From positions 55,771 to 119,770 of the forward strand of contig NZ_SPKJ01000004.1 of NCBI RefSeq assembly GCF_009866965.1: a DNA stretch of 64,000 bases, written 5' to 3'. The stretch is from Propylenella binzhouense (GTDB lineage Bacteria; Pseudomonadota; Alphaproteobacteria; Rhizobiales; Afifellaceae). The notes under the pieces were generated by a model. It worked only from the letters and a program-made list of their open reading frames with translations. It did not search any database and was not told the DNA's origin. Position numbers and translations under genes: made by a program. Shown here in pieces: positions 17,973 through 29,225 of this stretch (within the stretch, counting starts at the first letter, position 1; each line of letters opens with the position of its first letter).

Positions 17973-18114
17973 GCTTTTCGCTCCTCTTGACCCGGGGTCG
18001 CGGTCTCGCCCCTCCGCCGGTGCCGCGCGGCATGCGGCAGGGAGGGCTCGTTCGATCGTTTCGGTATCCGCGCCGGAACCGGGGCTTGGCAAACGAGATG
18101 TTGTAATGATCGCC

Positions 18115-18129
18115 ATGAGCATAGGTCAT
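18115..18129. promoter_or_regulatory. Palindromic operator-like site, ATGAGC-ATA-GGTCAT
   Basis: This member of the 15-bp operator-like set has one mismatch (GGTCAT in place of GCTCAT). It lies 143 bases upstream of the FAD dehydrogenase start and 42 bases (centre to centre) from the next site, about four helical turns. Confidence 0.5.
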
Positions 18130-18156
18130 GGGCTGGATTGTATTCGCGCCAGCAGG

Positions 18157-18171
18157 ATGAGCGTTGCTCAT
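18157..18171. promoter_or_regulatory. Perfect palindromic operator-like site, ATGAGC-GTT-GCTCAT
   Basis: Perfect 6-bp dyad arms around a 3-base centre, with the T-N11-A spacing of a LysR box. It is the centre-best example of the set and lies between two divergent organic-acid operons. Confidence 0.6.
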
Positions 18172-18201
18172 GCGTTTCACGACGAGTTCTCGCTGGGAGC
18201 C

Positions 18202-18345
18202 GGAGGGGCCGTCGCGAACGTACCCGAGTTGGAGGCGGCGATTGTCCGCGGGCTTGAGCATGCGCGGCACGGTCGACCCTACCTGATCGATGCGACGGTG
18301 AAGCCCGGCTACCTCAATCCGCCGCCGTCGCGCGGCAAGGGGTGA
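18202..18345 (+). pseudogene. C-terminal remnant of a thiamine-diphosphate-dependent enzyme
   Basis: The reading frame ends in about 47 residues that resemble the end of acetolactate-synthase-like ThDP enzymes: VANVPELEAAIVRGLEHARH, then GRPYLIDATVKPGY. In intact proteins this follows several hundred residues that are absent here; sequence before 18202 in this frame is not family-like. It is a left-over gene end inside the regulatory region, flanked by two of the operator-like palindromes, which suggests that a gene was deleted between the promoter and its own 3' end. Confidence 0.6.
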
Positions 18346-18361
18346 GGTGGGTCGACGCCGG

Positions 18362-18376
18362 ATGAGCAAGGCTCAT
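18362..18376. promoter_or_regulatory. Perfect palindromic operator-like site, ATGAGC-AAG-GCTCAT
   Basis: The second perfect member of the set (6-bp arms, 3-base centre, T-N11-A), 163 bases upstream of the tctC start of the second TTT system. A further overlapping half-site (ATGAGG, TCAT) follows directly. Confidence 0.58.
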
Positions 18377-18538
18377 GAGGGTCATGACGACATGTCGCTT
18401 GCCCGATCCGGCCCCGGCCCGATGATCGGAATGTCAATCGTCCCGGAACGCTGCACCAGACGGCGCGGGACGCCGTTTCCGCGGGCTCTCGAGCCGAGGA
18501 AGCGGGGCGGCGGATACAAGAAGTCAGGGAGGAGCGAC

Positions 18539-19516
18539 ATGAGAGTGGGACGGCTTTCTTCGTGGGGAATTGTGCTCGGCCTGGCCGCCGGGCTCGCGCT
18601 GGCCGCGCCGGCCGCGGCGCAGACGGATTTTCCGAACCGATCGGTACGGGTCATCGTGCCGACCGGCCCCGGCGGCGCCACGGACACCACGGCTCGCAGC
18701 GTCACCGACACACTCGGCCAGGCTCTCGGACAGACCTTCGTGGTGGAGAACCAGCCCGGGGCGCAAGGCCTCGTCGCGATGACGTCCTTCAAGGATGCGG
18801 CGCCTGACGGCTACACGCTCCTATTGATGGCGAGCAGCCAGTCCGTGCTTCCGGCCTTCTACGAACTGCCTTACGATCCGGTCGGGGACATCACGCCGAT
18901 CGCGCGGCTGTCGATCGCACCCGTCCTTCTGATGGTCAACAAGGACTTCCCTGCCAATACGGTCGAGGAGTTTGTCGCCTACGCAAAGGCGCATCCGAAC
19001 GATATCAGCTATGGCTACCAGGGCGGACCGCCGCAGCTCGCCGCGGCCACCTTCGCCAGTGTCGCCGGGTTCGAAGCGCTCGGCGTGCCCTTCAATGCAT
19101 CGGCGCAGGCCATGACAGAGCTCATCGCCGGACGCGTGACGTACCTGATGATGACGGCCGAGCAGGCCAAGGCGCAGGTCGAGGGCGGGACCCTGAAGGC
19201 GCTCGGCACGGCAGGCTCGAAACGCGCGGCGACGTTCCCGGACGTGCCTACGCTCGAGGAGCTCGGCTACCCGACCTACGGCACTGGATGGTTCGGCTTG
19301 GTCGGCCCGAAGGACCTGCCTCAGGAGATCGTCGACAAGCTGTGGACGACGCTGCAGGAGAGCTACATCGGCAAAGCGCCGCAGCAGGCGCTTGCGGCCA
19401 AGGGCCTGGAGCCGGCCACCGACGGCCCCGACGCGTTCAAGGCTATCATCAGCGACGAGATCGAACGGTGGCAGGCGATCGCCGGCAAGCTCGGGATCGA
19501 GAAGAAGAAGCCGTAA
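18539..19516 (+). CDS. tctC: Tripartite tricarboxylate transporter receptor TctC/Bug family (system 2)
   Basis: This 325-residue periplasmic receptor has a Sec-type signal peptide (WGIVLGLAAGLALAAPAAAQ, cleavage near residue 28) and the family start FPNRSVRVIVPTGPGGATDTTAR. NQPGAQGLVAMTSFKDAAPDGYTLL and PTYGTGWFGLVGPKDLP are further Bug landmarks. A strong ribosome site (GGGAGGAG) supports this ATG over an upstream one 64 codons earlier. Unlike the receptor of system 1 it uses no twin-arginine leader. It is first in a tctC-tctB-tctA operon. Confidence 0.9.
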   Translation: MRVGRLSSWGIVLGLAAGLALAAPAAAQTDFPNRSVRVIVPTGPGGATDTTARSVTDTLGQALGQTFVVENQPGAQGLVAMTSFKDAAPDGYTLLLMASSQSVLPAFYELPYDPVGDITPIARLSIAPVLLMVNKDFPANTVEEFVAYAKAHPNDISYGYQGGPPQLAAATFASVAGFEALGVPFNASAQAMTELIAGRVTYLMMTAEQAKAQVEGGTLKALGTAGSKRAATFPDVPTLEELGYPTYGTGWFGLVGPKDLPQEIVDKLWTTLQESYIGKAPQQALAAKGLEPATDGPDAFKAIISDEIERWQAIAGKLGIEKKKP

Positions 19517-19574
19517 CAGGAGGCCGGGCGGGCAACAGAGCCAGCCCGCCCCGCCCGTCGAGAGGGGCGTGGAC

Positions 19575-20033
19575 GTGAAGATCCGCAGCATCAAGAACCT
19601 GGCCTCCGGCATCATCTTCCTTGCAATCGCGGCGGTGTTCTGGACGGGCTCTTTCGCTATGCCGATCGGGACCGCCGCCCGGATGGGCCCCGGCTATTTT
19701 CCCCAGGTCCTCTCCGTGCTGCTGGCTCTCCTCGGCGCCGGCATCGTCGCGAGCTCGCTCTATGTCGAGGACAGCATGCCGGCGGCATTCCACTGGCGCG
19801 GACTGGCGTTCATCATCGGCGCCGCCGTGCTGTTCGGCGTGCTCCTGAAGCCGCTCGGCATCGTGCCCGCACTCGGCGCGACCATCCTCATCACCACGAT
19901 GGCGAGCCCGAACTTCCGCCCGGCGACCGCTCTGGTCCTCGCAGTCGGGCTGGTGGGGTTCGTGTGGATCGTCTTCGTGGAGGCACTGCACCTGCCCTGG
20001 GTCGCTTTCGGTCCATGGCTCGGCGGATATTGA
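19575..20033 (+). CDS. tctB: Tripartite tricarboxylate transporter small subunit TctB (system 2)
   Basis: This 152-residue four-helix protein has the TctB landmark MPIGTAARMGPGYFPQVLS after the first helix, which is the conserved periplasmic loop of the family. The GTG at 19575 was chosen for its spacing from GAGAGGGG; another GTG lies 6 bases upstream. It sits 58 bases after tctC and 13 before tctA. It differs strongly from the TctB of system 1, which lacks the GPGYFP loop, so the two systems belong to different subgroups. Confidence 0.87.
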   Translation: MKIRSIKNLASGIIFLAIAAVFWTGSFAMPIGTAARMGPGYFPQVLSVLLALLGAGIVASSLYVEDSMPAAFHWRGLAFIIGAAVLFGVLLKPLGIVPALGATILITTMASPNFRPATALVLAVGLVGFVWIVFVEALHLPWVAFGPWLGGY

Positions 20034-20046
20034 GGGGGCAGGACAG

Positions 20047-21549
20047 TTGGACATCTTCTCCAATCTGGCGCTCGGCTTCGGGACCGCCCTATCCTTCCAG
20101 AACCTCCTCTATTGCTTCGTCGGAGTGGCGATCGGAACCTTCATCGGCGTTCTGCCCGGGCTGGGGCCGACGGCCACGGTGGCCATCCTCCTGCCGCTGA
20201 CCTTCGGCCTGGAGCCGGTTTCCGCCCTGATCATGCTGTCGGGCATCTATTACGGCGCGCAATACGGTGGGTCGACGACGGCCATCCTGATCAACCTGCC
20301 CGGCGAGGCCTCGTCGGTGGTCACGGCGATCGACGGCTACCAACTCGCCCGCCAGGGCCGGGCGGGAGCAGCCCTCGCCACTGCGGCGCTCGGCTCCTTC
20401 TTCGCCGGCTGCGTGGCGACCCTGCTGCTCGCACTCTTTTCGCCGCCGCTTGCAGCGGTGGCGCTCAAGTTCGGATCGCCGGAATATTTCGCTTTGGTCG
20501 TGCTCGGGCTGGTCGCCTCGGTCGCGCTCGCATCCGGCTCCGTCATGAAGGCGCTCGCGATGGTCGTCCTCGGCTTGCTCCTCGGGCTCGTCGGCCAGGA
20601 CCTCTATACCGGCACGATGCGCTACACCTACGGCCAGAGCCAGCTGATCGAAGGGCTTGATTTCGTCGCGATCGCAATGGGCGTGTTCGGGCTCGGCGAG
20701 GTCATCCGCAACCTGGAGCAGCCCGGCCAGCGTAGCATCATTGTCAATAAGATCGAGGGGCTGATGCTCACCCTCCGCGATCTCAAGCAGATCGCGAAGC
20801 CGGTTCTGCGCGGCACCATGCTCGGATCCGCGCTCGGCGTCCTGCCCGGGGGCGGAGCGATGCTCGCATCCTTCGCGTCCTACATGCTGGAGAAGCGCAT
20901 CGCGCGTAACCCCGAGCGGTTCGGCAAGGGGGCGATCGAAGGCGTGGCCGGCCCGGAAAGCGCCAACAATGCCGGCGCGCAGACCTCGTTCGTGCCGATG
21001 CTCACTCTCGGCATTCCGACCAATGCCGTCATGGCCCTGATGGTCGGCGCGCTCATCGTGGTGGGCGTTACCCCCGGCCCGAATATAATCAAGGCCCAGC
21101 CGGCGCTCTTCTGGGGCGTTATCGCCTCCATGTGGATCGGAAATCTGATGCTCGTGATCCTGAACTTGCCGCTCATCGGCCTTTGGGTCCGGCTGCTGCG
21201 CGTGCCCTATCACCTCCTCTATCCGGCCATCGTGACCTTCTGCTGCATCGGCGCGTACAGCCTCGCCAATCACGTCTTCGACGTCTTTGTCATGGCAGGG
21301 TTCGGGCTGGTCGGTTACGTGCTCGTGAAACTTGACTGCGAGCCGGCGCCGCTGCTTCTCGGCTTCATCCTCGGGCCGATGCTGGAGGAGCACCTGCGCC
21401 GTGCGATGCTGATGGCGCGCGGCGACTGGACCGTGTTCTTCACCAACCCGATTTCCGGCGCCCTGCTCTGCGTCGCCTTCGTCGCGCTCGTGCTCGTCCT
21501 GCTGCCGTCGATCAGTTCGGCACGGCAGGAAGCGTTCGTCGAGGAATAG
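20047..21549 (+). CDS. tctA: Tripartite tricarboxylate transporter large subunit TctA (system 2)
   Basis: This 500-residue channel protein carries FIGVLPGLGPTATVAILLPLTFGL, GGSTTAILINLPGEASSVVTAIDGYQLARQG and, in the second repeat, LPGGGAMLASFASYMLEKRI and GIPTNAVMALMVGALI. All are standard TctA motifs, and this copy is closer to the family consensus than system 1. It starts with TTG at 20047 behind a GGGGGCAGGA ribosome site. It completes tctCBA and is followed by a convergent region. Confidence 0.9.
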   Translation: MDIFSNLALGFGTALSFQNLLYCFVGVAIGTFIGVLPGLGPTATVAILLPLTFGLEPVSALIMLSGIYYGAQYGGSTTAILINLPGEASSVVTAIDGYQLARQGRAGAALATAALGSFFAGCVATLLLALFSPPLAAVALKFGSPEYFALVVLGLVASVALASGSVMKALAMVVLGLLLGLVGQDLYTGTMRYTYGQSQLIEGLDFVAIAMGVFGLGEVIRNLEQPGQRSIIVNKIEGLMLTLRDLKQIAKPVLRGTMLGSALGVLPGGGAMLASFASYMLEKRIARNPERFGKGAIEGVAGPESANNAGAQTSFVPMLTLGIPTNAVMALMVGALIVVGVTPGPNIIKAQPALFWGVIASMWIGNLMLVILNLPLIGLWVRLLRVPYHLLYPAIVTFCCIGAYSLANHVFDVFVMAGFGLVGYVLVKLDCEPAPLLLGFILGPMLEEHLRRAMLMARGDWTVFFTNPISGALLCVAFVALVLVLLPSISSARQEAFVEE

Positions 21550-21585
21550 GATGCGGAAAGATCGGGATTTCCAGAGGCGGCCAGC

Positions 21586-21873
21586 TCACCCGGACGGCGG
21601 CGCGCCCGTCCGGCTTCCGCCGGCCGCATGCGCAGCCTCCGGGATCTCGGGACAGGCCTCGCACCGGCAGAGATGGCCGGCGAGGTAATCGCGGATATCC
21701 GCGTCGCTCCGACAGGCGATCGGCGTGCCGCCGCCGGCCTGCGCCATGCATCCCCGATAGACGCCCGACGGGCCGGAGCTGTTTGCTCGGTCGCGCATAG
21801 CGGCGCGATAGGAGCTTGGCCGGCAGACATAGGCAAAGGACCTGTGCTCACAATTCGTATGAGGGAAGCTCAT
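21586..21873 (-). pseudogene. Remnant resembling the [2Fe-2S]-binding end of a molybdenum-hydroxylase small subunit
   Basis: A 95-codon frame contains ACRSDADIRDYLAGHLCRCE, close to the IREAL(S/A)GNLCRCTGY motif of CoxS/XDH small subunits, where the cysteines hold the second [2Fe-2S] cluster. The rest of the domain, including the first cluster, is missing, and the N-terminal half is not protein-like. The frame begins exactly in an operator-like palindrome. I read it as a deletion remnant joined to a promoter; a functional micro-protein is less likely. Confidence 0.42.
21859..21873. promoter_or_regulatory. Palindromic operator-like site, ATGAGG-GAA-GCTCAT
   Basis: A member of the 15-bp set with one arm mismatch and T-N11-A spacing. 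It lies in the convergent region between tctA and lysR, at the head of the [2Fe-2S] remnant, so its original target gene may be lost. Confidence 0.45.
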
Positions 21874-21921
21874 GCGTCGCGCTGCGCAGCAGTGGGTGCA
21901 CGCACATCGCGGTATCGCCAG

Positions 21922-22902
21922 CTAGGTCGGCTCTGCCAATGCCCGGCTGTGGGTCGGGTGCTGCCGCGCCTCGGAGACGCCATCCGGCATGCTCGCTCCG
22001 CCCTGCTGGATCGACCGGCAGCAATTGACCAGCCAATTCCTGAAGATTTGCACCTTCTGGAGCTTGATCCGCTCCGGCGTGCACAGCAGGAAGTAACCGG
22101 CGCTCGAAGCGTGCCGGATTCCGAAGGGCTCGATGAGGGTGCCCGAGGCGAGTTCGCGATCCACGAGGCCCCGACGTCCCATCACCACCCCGAGGCCGTC
22201 GACTGCCGCCTCGATCGCGGGGAAGAGCAGGTCGCAGACGATCTCGTCCTTGAACAGGAGGTTCGGCACGCCCGCGAGCCGGAGCCAGACCGGCCAGTCG
22301 TCGGCGAGAACCGGCGACGAATTGCGGATCGCCGTGTGGAAGGCGAGATCTTCGGGGGTTTCGAGGGGGTGCTTCTCCAGGAGCTTGGGACTACAGACGG
22401 GAAAGGACTCCTCCGATGTCAGCCGCTCGACGTGCTGGCCGGGCAGGTTGCTGAGCGGTCCGTAGCGAATTGCGACGTCATGATCGTAGCGCGCGAGGTT
22501 CTCGAACGACAGCACCGCCTTGATGTTTAGCGAGATGTTCGGGTGCAGCGACCGGAACTCTTCCAGCCGCGGGAACAGGACCTTTATCGCGAAGGTCTGC
22601 GGGCTGGCGATCGTTAGGTTGTTCTCGCGATCGGAGCGCATGGCGCGCTCGGTCGCGATCGAGACCTCCATCAGTGCGCTACGTATCGGTCCATAATACT
22701 CGCCCGCGACCTCGGTGAGCTCAATCGAATTCCGCTTGCGGACGAAGAGCTTCGTGCCGAGCAGGTCCTCCAGGCCCTTGATCTGGTGGCTCACCGCGGT
22801 CTGCGTGATATTGAGCTCGAGCGCCGCCCGCGTGAAGCTCAGGTGCCGTGATACCGCCTCAAAGGCGCGAAGGTTCGTCAATGACGGATAGCGGGTGATC
22901 AT
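21922..22902 (-). CDS. LysR family transcriptional regulator, GcvA-like
   Basis: This 326-residue LysR protein has a winged helix at residues 6-65 (LTNLRAFEAVSRHLSFTRAALELNITQTAVSHQIKGLEDLLGTKLFVR split across helix and wing) and a periplasmic-binding-like effector domain to about residue 300. The tryptophan-containing start and FTRAALELNITQTAVSHQ place it in the GcvA/AmpR-like group. It is divergent from the CoA transferase and aconitase genes. The recurring T-N11-A palindromes in the neighbouring operons make it the best candidate for a regional regulator. The last 30 residues are not conserved. Confidence 0.88.
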   Translation of the reverse strand: MITRYPSLTNLRAFEAVSRHLSFTRAALELNITQTAVSHQIKGLEDLLGTKLFVRKRNSIELTEVAGEYYGPIRSALMEVSIATERAMRSDRENNLTIASPQTFAIKVLFPRLEEFRSLHPNISLNIKAVLSFENLARYDHDVAIRYGPLSNLPGQHVERLTSEESFPVCSPKLLEKHPLETPEDLAFHTAIRNSSPVLADDWPVWLRLAGVPNLLFKDEIVCDLLFPAIEAAVDGLGVVMGRRGLVDRELASGTLIEPFGIRHASSAGYFLLCTPERIKLQKVQIFRNWLVNCCRSIQQGGASMPDGVSEARQHPTHSRALAEPT

Positions 22903-23299
22903 CGCTGCGCGGTTCCCACCATGCTGCGTCTCCTCCTACCAGAAACCCTTCCGAACCCGACCACGTCCGGCCCGGTGCGCGGTCTTCGCCGCATCGCTTC
23001 ATACAAATATCTCATGCGCGGACCGCGCCGCAAGAACCGTGCGGAAAGGGGCGGGATGTGCCCTCGCCTACCCCGCGGTTCCCGCGGGCGTGACGAACGC
23101 GCATGCGCAGTGCGCGTGAGGAGGTGTTCGGACCGATCCTCCGTGGGCGCGCCGGCATCGGCGTACCCGGTCACGCGATCCGCTCATGCCCAGACCCGAA
23201 CACTTCATTTGCCTCCGTCGGGCGGGGCGCGAAGATCGGGGTCCCGTCGCCTGTCCGCGGCGGGCCGGACCAGGTGGACTAACGGGGACGCGCAAGAGA
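22903..23299. promoter_or_regulatory. Divergent promoter region between lysR and the CoA transferase-aconitase operon
   Basis: 397 bases without a convincing gene. At 23001-23015, ATACA-AATAT-CTCAT keeps one full arm and the T-N11-A spacing of the operator-like set, and may be an autoregulatory LysR site. The left arm is poor. Confidence 0.4.
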
Positions 23300-24493
23300 A
23301 TGGTACAACCACTCGACGGCATCCGGGTGCTCGAACTCGGGAACTACATCGCCGGCCCGGTCTGCGGGATGCTTCTCGGGGACATGGGCGCCGACGTCAT
23401 CAAGATCGAGCCGCCCCATATCGGCGATCACACGCGCATGTTCCCGCCGGTCGTCAACGGCGAGAGCGCCTGCTTCGCGAACCTCAACCGCAACAAGCGC
23501 AGCATCATCCTCGACCTCAAGCGGCCCGAGGACCGCGAGGTCATGCTGAAGCTGGCGGAGACGGCCGACGTCCTGGTGGAGAACAACCGGCCCGGTGCGC
23601 TCGAGAAGCTCGGGCTCGGCGCCAAGGACCTCCTCGCCGTCAAGCCGGACCTCGTCTACGTCTCGACGTCCGGGTTTGGACAGACCGGGCCCTACCGCCG
23701 CCGCGCTGGCGTGAACTTTACGGTCGAAGCCTATGCCGGATCGCTTTCGATCTGCGGCGAGCCCGACCAGATGCCGATGCGTACGGGCATCCAGACCGCC
23801 GATATCGTGGCGGCGCTGTTCACGACCTATTCCGCGCTGATCGGGATCATCAACGTCCTGCGGAACCGAAAGGGGCACAGCTTCGACGTCTCTCTGTCGG
23901 AATCGACCATTGCCGTGGCCGTGTGGGAGACCGCGGAATACCTCACGACGGGCCAGGTGCCCCAGCGGCTCGGGCACCGCCACCGCGTGCACACGCCGGC
24001 GCAGCTCTTCGAGACACGGGGAGGCCGCTACATCGCGCTCAGCGCCGCCACCGACGAGCATTTCCGGCGGCTGATGGAGGTGCTCGGCCTGGAGGAAAGC
24101 CTCGCCGATTCCCGTTTCGCCACCAAGGTGCAGCGCAAGGCGAACGAGGATGCGCTGCTCGATGCGCTGAACCCCGCGATCCTCGGCTGGGACGTGAACG
24201 ACCTGGCAGCGGCGCTCGATCGCGTCGGCATCCCCTGTTCCCCCGTCAACGATTTCGGCCAGGTCTTCGAGGATCCGCAGGTCAAGGCGCGCGGCCTGGT
24301 GGTGGAGGTCGGACATCCGACCATGGGGACCACGCGAACCGTGCGGAACCCGGTCCTCATGGACAGCGAAGGCCCGGAGATCCGCCGGCCGGCGCCGCTG
24401 CACGGCGAGCACACCGCCGAGATCCTCCGCGAACTCGGCTTCGAGGCGGACCATCTCGCGACGGAACCACCGGCCCGCGCGGCCGCCCACTGA
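23300..24493 (+). CDS. Class III (CaiB/BaiF family) acyl-CoA transferase, second copy
   Basis: This 397-residue family III CoA transferase has LDGIRVLELGNYIAGPVCG, DMGADVIKIEPP, NRNKRSIILDLKRPEDR and the likely catalytic Asp in MRTGIQTADIVAALFTT. The ATG at 23300 directly precedes the homology, and 38 upstream in-frame codons are unrelated. It differs clearly from the copy at 3.3 kb, so the two probably use different acids. The gene is followed by the aconitase gene after 24 bases, in one operon opposite lysR, linking CoA transfer with aconitate-type chemistry. Confidence 0.88.
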   Translation: MVQPLDGIRVLELGNYIAGPVCGMLLGDMGADVIKIEPPHIGDHTRMFPPVVNGESACFANLNRNKRSIILDLKRPEDREVMLKLAETADVLVENNRPGALEKLGLGAKDLLAVKPDLVYVSTSGFGQTGPYRRRAGVNFTVEAYAGSLSICGEPDQMPMRTGIQTADIVAALFTTYSALIGIINVLRNRKGHSFDVSLSESTIAVAVWETAEYLTTGQVPQRLGHRHRVHTPAQLFETRGGRYIALSAATDEHFRRLMEVLGLEESLADSRFATKVQRKANEDALLDALNPAILGWDVNDLAAALDRVGIPCSPVNDFGQVFEDPQVKARGLVVEVGHPTMGTTRTVRNPVLMDSEGPEIRRPAPLHGEHTAEILRELGFEADHLATEPPARAAAH

Positions 24494-24517
24494 CCAGCGG
24501 CCGAGAGAAGATCGAGA

Positions 24518-27211
<2,694 letters not shown>

Positions 27212-27376
27212 ATTCCTCGGCCGCCGCGCGTTAGGATGCCAAGGCGGCCCTAGCCCCATCGCCACGCGTCCGGCCGAGTCCGGCGTGCAAAGCAGGCCGC
27301 CGCGCTGCGCGGTGGCGGTACCGAGCCGCCGCTCGTCCGCCGCGAACGATACCAAGCGAGCGAGTCATTCCGTCGG

Positions 27377-29080
27377 CTAAACGGCGATCGCGCTGAACGC
27401 ATCGGCCGGGAGCGGTGGGCTGAACAGGTAGCCTTGCACAAGGGAGCACCCCATCTCGGCCAGCATGTCGCGCTCGGTCTGTTGCTCCACGCCCTCGCCG
27501 ACCACACGCACGCCCAGCTCCGAACCGAGCCTGATCACGGCTTCGACGATCACGCGCTTGGCGGCGCTGTGGGGCAGCCCCGACACGAAGCTCCGGTCGA
27601 TCTTGATCTCGGTGAGCGGAAACCGTTCGAGGTAGCGCAGGCTGGAATAGCCGGTCCCGAAATCGTCGATCGACAGCCCGATCCCGAGCTCGCGCAGCCC
27701 TTGAAAAATGCTCAGCATCTCGGACGAGTCCTCGGCGAGCAGGCTTTCGGTGAGTTCGAGGGTGAGACACGTCGGATCGACGCCGGTCTCGTCGATGACG
27801 CGGCGCGCGAACGCCACCATGTCGCGGTGGGTGAGCTCGATCGAAGACACGTTGAAAGAAAAGCAAACGGCCTCGGCGCGATTGCGGTTGAAGCCGGAGG
27901 CGAAGCGCGCGACCTCGCGCAGGCCCATGGCGCCGATGTCGAGGATCAGGCCGGTCTCCTCGGCCACCCCCATGAAACGGCCGGGCTGCTGCAGCCCGAA
28001 CAGCGGATGCTCCCAGCGGATCAGCGCCTCGGCTCCCACAATCCTTCCGTTCGCGAGATTCACCTGCGGCTGGTAGTGGTAGACGAACTCGTCGGCGGAA
28101 AGCGCCCGCTGCAGCTCGGACGTCATTTTCAGCCGGTTGTGAGCTTGCACCTCCCGCTCGGCCACGAATTCGCAAGGTCGCCGAAGCGGAGTCGCCTTCG
28201 AATCCGCCAGCGCCGCTCCAGCCTGCCTTGCGAGAGTCATCGGGTCCGCTCCCGGCGATCCAGTGACGAATCCGATTCCGAAGCGGACCCTGAGGTCCGC
28301 ACCCGGAAGCGCGAACCGCGAGCCGAGCGAGCGCGTCAGTCGCTCCAGGGTCTCCGCCACATCGGCATCGCTGCCGATGGCGAAGGCCAGCGCAAACTGA
28401 TCATTTCCGACGCGCCCAACCAGCTCTGCCCCGAGCGTCTCAAGGCGCTGCGTCGTCGCGCGTAGCAGGGCGTCGCCGAGATCGTATCCATATCCGCCGT
28501 TGATCTCGTGAAATCGCGCTATGTCGAGCTTGACGAGCAGCACCCGGCTGGATGCTGGCCAACTCGACAGCTTCGCGACGAATCCGTCCCGGTTGAGGCA
28601 TCCGGTGAGCTGGTCCGTATGCGTCATCTGCTCCAGCCTGGATGCTGTCGCCACCCCCTCCGACACGTCGCGGATGAAGCCGGCATAGTGGGTCGGCGCC
28701 CCTGCGGCGTCGACGATCGGAACGAGGTGAAGGTCGTTCCAGAACAGGCTTCCGTCCTTGCGGTAGTTGCGGAGCCGAACCTGGGCCGCCTCGCCGGTCT
28801 CCAGCGCCGCTCGGATGACGTCGATCTCGGGCTGCAGGCGATCGCTGCCTTGCAGGTAGCGGCAGTTCTTCCCGATCGCTTCCTTGCGCGAATAGCCGGT
28901 AATGGCCTCGAACGTGTTATTGACGTAGACGATCCGCGAATCGGCCGAGCGGATGTCGGCGACCAGGATACCCATCGGCGCGCCTTCCACGATCGCCGAC
29001 GAGACGTTCTCCGGGAGCGTGGGTCTGTACGGGAGACCGAAGCGGGGCAGGAGCGGAAGCACAAGCGACTGGAGGGACAA
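27377..29080 (-). CDS. LOV-GGDEF-EAL protein, blue-light-responsive c-di-GMP phosphodiesterase (predicted)
   Basis: This 567-residue signalling protein has three domains. Residues 25-135 are a LOV photosensor with the flavin-adduct motif GKNCRYLQG (Cys73) and the following NYRKDGSLFWNDL strand. Residues 150-310 are a GGDEF-like domain whose active-site loop reads GNDQF, so cyclase activity is probably lost. Residues 325-560 are an EAL domain with intact AEALIRWEHP, DDFGTGYSS and EGVE motifs. The expected output is light-regulated breakdown of c-di-GMP, with the degenerate GGDEF possibly binding GTP as an activator. It is monocistronic, with no transmembrane helix. Confidence 0.88.
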   Translation of the reverse strand: MSLQSLVLPLLPRFGLPYRPTLPENVSSAIVEGAPMGILVADIRSADSRIVYVNNTFEAITGYSRKEAIGKNCRYLQGSDRLQPEIDVIRAALETGEAAQVRLRNYRKDGSLFWNDLHLVPIVDAAGAPTHYAGFIRDVSEGVATASRLEQMTHTDQLTGCLNRDGFVAKLSSWPASSRVLLVKLDIARFHEINGGYGYDLGDALLRATTQRLETLGAELVGRVGNDQFALAFAIGSDADVAETLERLTRSLGSRFALPGADLRVRFGIGFVTGSPGADPMTLARQAGAALADSKATPLRRPCEFVAEREVQAHNRLKMTSELQRALSADEFVYHYQPQVNLANGRIVGAEALIRWEHPLFGLQQPGRFMGVAEETGLILDIGAMGLREVARFASGFNRNRAEAVCFSFNVSSIELTHRDMVAFARRVIDETGVDPTCLTLELTESLLAEDSSEMLSIFQGLRELGIGLSIDDFGTGYSSLRYLERFPLTEIKIDRSFVSGLPHSAAKRVIVEAVIRLGSELGVRVVGEGVEQQTERDMLAEMGCSLVQGYLFSPPLPADAFSAIAV

Positions 29081-29225
29081 CGACTCGGCTCGATCTCGGA
29101 ACGGCCGCTCCCGAGCGGACGTAGAGCGCTCCCCTCGGCAGCTGCCATTCTTTGAACTGCAGCCGCGACGGGAACAAGGTCGGTTCGGTTACAGATCGCG
29201 CCAAAGATCGACCGGTCTGGGACAT

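Larger units (their letters stand above)
17973..18538. promoter_or_regulatory. Divergent promoter region between the dehydrogenase operon and tctCBA
   Basis: This 566-base region holds three ATGAG-N5-CTCAT palindromes (18115, 18157, 18362) and a short piece of a thiamine-diphosphate enzyme gene, each listed separately. No intact gene is visible. Confidence 0.65.
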
